IMG/VR virus record: IMGVR_UViG_3300030098_005028
Location: 1 to 64,000 of that record
Direction: 5' to 3' (one strand)
Length of the DNA: 64,000 nucleotides
DNA from: a virus
Below the pieces are notes generated by a model that had not been told where the DNA came from, did not search any database, and was given only the letters and a program-made list of their open reading frames with translations. The position numbers were made by a program, and so were the translations under genes. Shown here one piece after another: positions 60,196 to 64,000 of the stretch (positions within the stretch are counted from its first letter, which is position 1; each line of letters begins with the position of its first letter).

Positions 60196-61100
60196 AGTTT
60201 ATATGTACTCTTTATCATGTATGTGCAGTCATAGTAATTGTCGTAAACATCTTTTATTCCTAAGTTAGGCAATATATTTCCCCATTCTCCATGCCTGTCT
60301 ACTCTATATAAACCCTCATCATAGTTAGGATTGAAATGGGAGAAGTGATTGAAAACTAAATCTTGAGTCACTTTCCCCTGCTTCATTACAAATTGAGAGT
60401 CCCACATTATTTTCTTATCTTGTATTTCAGCATGAGGAAAATTCCAAGGCGCACCATGCCCTATGTCTTCGTCTATAATTTTTACATTGTTCTGACCAAA
60501 TATCTCCCCAAACAACTCTAGGTACTTTTGATCTCCGCATGTGCCATGTGTGACAGAAAACCTATTATTAGTATCAACAACCACATCCTTCCAAAAACTT
60601 GAGCAGGGCAGACCTACCTCATCGTTACGGAAGTACACAATACCTACATTGTAATAACCAGTACGGCTATTAGACTCAAGCGATTGGTGCTTATGGGTAA
60701 TTAATCCAATAGAGTAATTATCTACACAGTCAAATATGACTCGTGGGTCTTTATAAAATAGAATATCGGAGTCCACATAGAGACACTCACTACATTTTTT
60801 CAATACAAAGTTTGTAAAGAAGGCCGACAAAGCCCAATGAAATTCACAATGACCATCAGGATGTGTTCCATCGTCCCTAGCGTTATTCTTCTTTAGTAGT
60901 TCAAAGTCGTCACTAGCTAAATCATCCAACCTATACGGAATAATCTCTCTGAAGTTTATATCGTTTAACTTGTGATAGGCAGTATCATCTGTACAAAGAT
61001 AATGTAATTCAAATGGTTCTGATGCGTACTGCCTTATCGAATGATACATCGTAAGACCATATGTAAGATATTTACTGTCTGAAAGAGTTGCGAATATCAT
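60192..61100 (-). CDS. GT8-like glycosyltransferase
   Basis: This 302-residue protein has the GT8 layout: ATLSDSKYLTYGLTMYHSIR, the metal-binding YVDSDILFYKDPR (DxD), GYYNVGIVYFRND and GTCGDQKYLELF. GT8 enzymes are retaining transferases that use UDP-galactose, UDP-glucose or other donors in LPS outer-core synthesis. It is separated from the next gene by 32 nt without an obvious promoter. Confidence 0.8.
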   Translation of the reverse strand: MIFATLSDSKYLTYGLTMYHSIRQYASEPFELHYLCTDDTAYHKLNDINFREIIPYRLDDLASDDFELLKKNNARDDGTHPDGHCEFHWALSAFFTNFVLKKCSECLYVDSDILFYKDPRVIFDCVDNYSIGLITHKHQSLESNSRTGYYNVGIVYFRNDEVGLPCSSFWKDVVVDTNNRFSVTHGTCGDQKYLELFGEIFGQNNVKIIDEDIGHGAPWNFPHAEIQDKKIMWDSQFVMKQGKVTQDLVFNHFSHFNPNYDEGLYRVDRHGEWGNILPNLGIKDVYDNYYDCTYMIKSTYKL

Positions 61101-61132
61101 TTTATGTAAAACCTAATTTTTATCTTAATATG

Positions 61133-61918
61133 TCATTTTAATTTGATGTAGGATATCCATGTATAATCTGACGCTTCATTTGCGTATATGTCAAAATCTT
61201 TCTTGCGATCTGTTAATAAAGGGTCTGCCGTAATGTCTAGGTACTGCTGCCTGCTGATTTTAGCCCATTTATAGCCACGATCAGAATCTACGGCAGAATA
61301 AATAGGAGGAAACTCATAGTATATCTCTATGTTGTCTTTCAGCCATTGTGCATCTTTTGTATTCAATAATAAGGACGACTTAGGAGAATATGACCTTTCG
61401 CCTTCACTCAAAGGCTCCATGTTGGCAACATTTCCATAAACCGGATGATAGCTATTACCTCTTCCATCGTGGTAGTTATCTTCGTACAGTATGTGTGTAA
61501 ACCCATGATGTGCGGCTTGTTTTACTCTATCAAGACCATAGTGGTCATCAAAAAAGCATAGTGTCTTGCTTTTATCAACTGAGTCCCAATTGATATTGTT
61601 AAAATCTGTAGTTGTGTATTTTATGCGTGGCGATATATATTGTCGAACAAGAAGGTTTGGATCAATAGATATAATTTTTGCATTTGGACATGTAGTTTCT
61701 AGTAGCCAAGAACTTTGGCCTTTCCATATACCACTTTCAATAATGTATTCAGGTTGAAGCTGTCTACACAAGAACCATGTAGCAAACATATGGGAGGAAG
61801 ACATTCCTCCTCCGTTATTACGAATCGGACGAGACGCATATACTCTCAAAAAATCTTCTAGGGAATCAATTAGGTTTTTGTTTTCCCACTGTACTTTTCC
61901 TATAGTCTCATACTTCAT
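61133..61918 (-). CDS. Class I methyltransferase-like protein
   Basis: This 261-residue protein has YIIESGIWKGQSSWLLE (SAM loop) and IISIDPNLLVRQ, then CFFDDHYGLDRVKQ with an acidic metal-site-like strand, similar to CmcI/Methyltransf_24-type enzymes. It has a C-terminal segment of 60 residues without known motifs. Its place between two glycosyltransferases fits a sugar- or glycan-modifying enzyme. Confidence 0.55.
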   Translation of the reverse strand: MKYETIGKVQWENKNLIDSLEDFLRVYASRPIRNNGGGMSSSHMFATWFLCRQLQPEYIIESGIWKGQSSWLLETTCPNAKIISIDPNLLVRQYISPRIKYTTTDFNNINWDSVDKSKTLCFFDDHYGLDRVKQAAHHGFTHILYEDNYHDGRGNSYHPVYGNVANMEPLSEGERSYSPKSSLLLNTKDAQWLKDNIEIYYEFPPIYSAVDSDRGYKWAKISRQQYLDITADPLLTDRKKDFDIYANEASDYTWISYIKLK

Positions 61919-61942
61919 AGGATAATCCCTTACTTGATAGCA

Positions 61943-62773
61943 TTATTCAAAAACCAACTCAACTTCTTGATGACACCCAACGATATTGCTAAAGTCCATC
62001 TTGTCTATATTTATTCTTTTTCCATCAATGTATTTATCATTTAGTTCTTTTAGTGATATTCCATAAAATTCACCGCTTTGGTTTTCAGATGATCCAACAA
62101 TGTTAATTGGCGTATTTACCAATACACTCTCCTTAAAGGAACACATTAGTGGAAAAAGCTGAGTTCCGACTGGAAACCTGCCTTCTAAAGAATTTGGAGT
62201 GTCATAACCATAAGAATCCAGTATTTCTATCATGTCAGACTTTCTGTAAACATGACCATCTACAGAAAAAGGATACCCGAAGTTAGAAGAGGAGGGCAGC
62301 AAGTACCATTCCCAGCCCATAAATCTATCATGTATCCAAGCACAATTTTTGGGTGTCTCTGATATTGTCTTCTTATAGGGATTTTGAATATATGTGTTTT
62401 CTCCTAATCTAAGAGATAGACACATAGCTTGATCTATATTGAACAAATTTTCTATTTCTTCATAGGAAGCCTCCATCTTCCTGTAGAGTATACTGTCATC
62501 TGTAAAGAAACAGAACAATTCATCCTGCTTTGTATGCTCCTTTAATATATACATAAGACTTTCTTTGAAACCGTATTCTGGCTTTTGTTCTTTGAACATC
62601 GTTGCCTGCGGCTTTTCTGACCTAAGAAGATTATATCCTCTTTGGAAAGAGTTATCGCTGGCAGTGAATAGAACATTTAAGTCAAATATGCCCGGAGCAT
62701 TCTTATGTATACTCTCAATACAAGCCTGTAATTGGGCAGGCCTATCTTTAGAAAAGATTATTCCTGTTATCAT
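61943..62773 (-). CDS. GT2-like glycosyltransferase
   Basis: This 276-residue protein has ITGIIFSKDRPAQLQACIES at the start and LFCFFTDDSILYRKM with a DDS metal site. Its C-terminal domain resembles acceptor-binding regions of GT-A enzymes. It overlaps the GDP-fucose synthase-like gene by 26 nt. Donor and acceptor are unknown, but GDP-fucose would be available. Confidence 0.6.
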   Translation of the reverse strand: MITGIIFSKDRPAQLQACIESIHKNAPGIFDLNVLFTASDNSFQRGYNLLRSEKPQATMFKEQKPEYGFKESLMYILKEHTKQDELFCFFTDDSILYRKMEASYEEIENLFNIDQAMCLSLRLGENTYIQNPYKKTISETPKNCAWIHDRFMGWEWYLLPSSSNFGYPFSVDGHVYRKSDMIEILDSYGYDTPNSLEGRFPVGTQLFPLMCSFKESVLVNTPINIVGSSENQSGEFYGISLKELNDKYIDGKRINIDKMDFSNIVGCHQEVELVFE

Positions 62774-63689
62774 TAAACCACTCTATTGTGTCTTCCAGTC
62801 CTTCAGACAGTGAGGTCTCTGCCTCGAATCCAAATTCCTTAGCTCTACTAGTATCTAAACATCTTCTAGGCTGGCCATCTGGTTTGGATGTATCCCAGAC
62901 AATCTCACCAGTGTAACCCATTTTTTCAGATATAAGGGCAACTAAATCTCTTATAGTTATCTCTTTTCCTGTACCAATATTAACAGGCTGTGGATCATTG
63001 TGTTGTTCCATAGCAGCAACTATAGCTTCCGCACAGTCTTCAACAAACAAAAACTCTCTACTTGCAGATCCACTTCCCCATACAACAACTTCTTTTTTGT
63101 TGCTCTTTATGGCTTCGTCAAACTTTAAAATTAAAGCAGGAATAACATGACTAATTGCTGGATCAAAGTTATCATTTGGCCCATACATATTTACTGGTAT
63201 TAAGTTTACTCCATTAAAACCATATTGTTCTTTGTAGGAAATTATCATTTGCATCAATGCTTTTTTTGCTATTCCATAAGGAGCATTTGTTTCCTCTGGA
63301 TAACCATTCCATATTTCTTCTTCTTTAAACGGCACAGGAGTAAACTTTGGATAAGCACAGACCGTTCCAATCATCACGAATTTTTTTAGATCATAATGCC
63401 TTGCTGTTTCGATAACATTCATTCCCATAGCCAAGTTGTCATGAATGAATTTTCCGGGATTTTCTTTATTTGCCCCAATCCCTCCGACCTTAGCTGCTAG
63501 ATGAAGTACAACTTTTGGATTAAACATATCAAAAACTCCCGCACACAAGACTGGATCAGTCAAATCATAGACAGAACCTACGGGAAATATTTTTTTGTAT
63601 CCTTTAAACTTGAGTTCTTGAAGAACTGACTTTCCTAAAAATCCAGTTGCTCCAGTTAGCAAGATGCTATCGTCTTTATTTATTTCCAT
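62748..63689 (-). CDS. fcl: GDP-L-fucose synthase (GDP-4-keto-6-deoxymannose epimerase/reductase)
   Basis: The 313-residue SDR enzyme converts GDP-4-keto-6-deoxymannose to GDP-L-fucose. It shows LTGATGFLGKS, HLAAKVGGIGANKENP, IGTVCAYPKF, PYGIAKKAL (Y138, K142) and NMYGPNDNFDP, all typical of Fcl/WcaG. Length is normal. It completes the route begun by gmd at 8232 on the opposite strand. It overlaps the partial glycosyltransferase gene by 14 nt. Confidence 0.92.
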   Translation of the reverse strand: MEINKDDSILLTGATGFLGKSVLQELKFKGYKKIFPVGSVYDLTDPVLCAGVFDMFNPKVVLHLAAKVGGIGANKENPGKFIHDNLAMGMNVIETARHYDLKKFVMIGTVCAYPKFTPVPFKEEEIWNGYPEETNAPYGIAKKALMQMIISYKEQYGFNGVNLIPVNMYGPNDNFDPAISHVIPALILKFDEAIKSNKKEVVVWGSGSASREFLFVEDCAEAIVAAMEQHNDPQPVNIGTGKEITIRDLVALISEKMGYTGEIVWDTSKPDGQPRRCLDTSRAKEFGFEAETSLSEGLEDTIEWFNDNRNNLF

Positions 63690-64000
63690 TTAAAATCTCC
63701 AAACATTTTTCCGCTTCTTCTTTGTATTGTAAGTGACGTAGCAGACTATTTATCCTGTGGCAATATGTATGTTCTTTCATGACAGTCTCATAACAAGCCT
63801 CTGCATGAGACTTTCTTAAATTAGGACTATCAATAAAATATTCTATCATCTTGATAAATTCATTTTCGTCTCTTGCGACTGGCATCTCATTCTTTGTGAA
63901 TACATCTTCTACAAGAGAGTCTATATGATCGGAGATACAAAAAGACTTGCAAGCAGAAATTTTGAAAACTCTTTCATTAACTTCAAATCCAAACTTATTT
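63676..64000 (-). CDS. C-terminal part of a CgeB-like / GT-B glycosyltransferase (partial)
   Basis: The frame is open from the right edge to the stop at 63676, giving about 107 C-terminal residues. The visible part, EVNERFKISACKSFCISD, followed by ENEFIKMIEYFIDSPNLRKS and KEHTYCHRINSLLRHL, matches the end of the Glyco_trans_1_2 (CgeB-like) family, in which a C-terminal HTY-R element follows an acidic helix. The start lies outside the window. It overlaps the fcl-like gene by 14 nt, so it belongs to the same transcript. Confidence 0.75.
   Translation of the reverse strand, partial: NKFGFEVNERVFKISACKSFCISDHIDSLVEDVFTKNEMPVARDENEFIKMIEYFIDSPNLRKSHAEACYETVMKEHTYCHRINSLLRHLQYKEEAEKCLEILNGNK

Overview
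The window is part of the genome of a large tailed double-stranded DNA bacteriophage (Caudoviricetes). The evidence is a complete head-to-tail structural block (large terminase, portal, prohead protease with scaffold, HK97-type major capsid protein, connector and neck proteins, tail tube, tape measure and tail-tip proteins). Genes are packed with 1-60 nt overlaps, and no tRNA, rRNA or typical chromosomal operon was seen. The sequence is A+T-rich by eye. The host cannot be named. The amount of sugar-nucleotide and ulosonic-acid chemistry suggests a glycan-coated, probably Gram-negative host, but that is inference. No tail sheath was recognised, so a siphovirus-like long flexible tail is as likely as a myovirus.

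Layout. (1) 1-321 is non-coding: a degenerate TCTGCCG repeat, hairpins and a 16-bp direct repeat. (2) 322-2818, minus strand: a small secreted or membrane-anchored protein, an M19 dipeptidase, a ClpP-like serine protease and a small HTH-like protein. (3) 2857-4800, plus strand: a 59-residue ORF, a short sigma-factor-like protein, a candidate small terminase and an HNH protein. (4) 4775-9242: a cargo island of a GT-B glycosyltransferase, two radical-SAM/SPASM-like paralogues and GDP-mannose 4,6-dehydratase, bordered by HNH genes on both sides. (5) 9476-43386: PhoH, an ERCC4-type nuclease, large terminase and the virion genes, including a 1991-residue tape measure protein and, at the distal end, a glycosyltransferase beside a Ser/Cys-rich protein. 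(6) 43381-64000, minus strand: a PC4/Whirly-like protein, a putative recombination protein, a homing-type endonuclease, then an uninterrupted run of about 20 sugar-nucleotide, glycosyltransferase and methyltransferase genes leaving the right edge.

How it fits together. Six genes or gene groups on the plus strand are preceded by the same TGGTGTAT box with no shared -35 element, and three hairpin-plus-T-tract terminators divide the structural genes into transcripts. With the short sigma-like protein at 2975 this looks like a dedicated late-promoter system, analogous to but different in sequence from T4 gp55 and its TATAAATA promoters. The sugar genes group into three activated-sugar routes: GDP-L-fucose (gmd at 8232, fcl-like at 62748), a dTDP-3-amino-3,6-dideoxyhexose or related dTDP-deoxysugar (RmlA, RmlB, FdtA-like, DegT/FdtB-like), and a CMP-activated 3-deoxy-ulosonic acid (KdsA-like synthase, DapA/NanA-like aldolase, CMP-sugar synthetase). 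A GT29 sialyltransferase-like enzyme and several other glycosyltransferases are available for transfer. Whether the product coats the virion or remodels the host surface cannot be decided from sequence alone.
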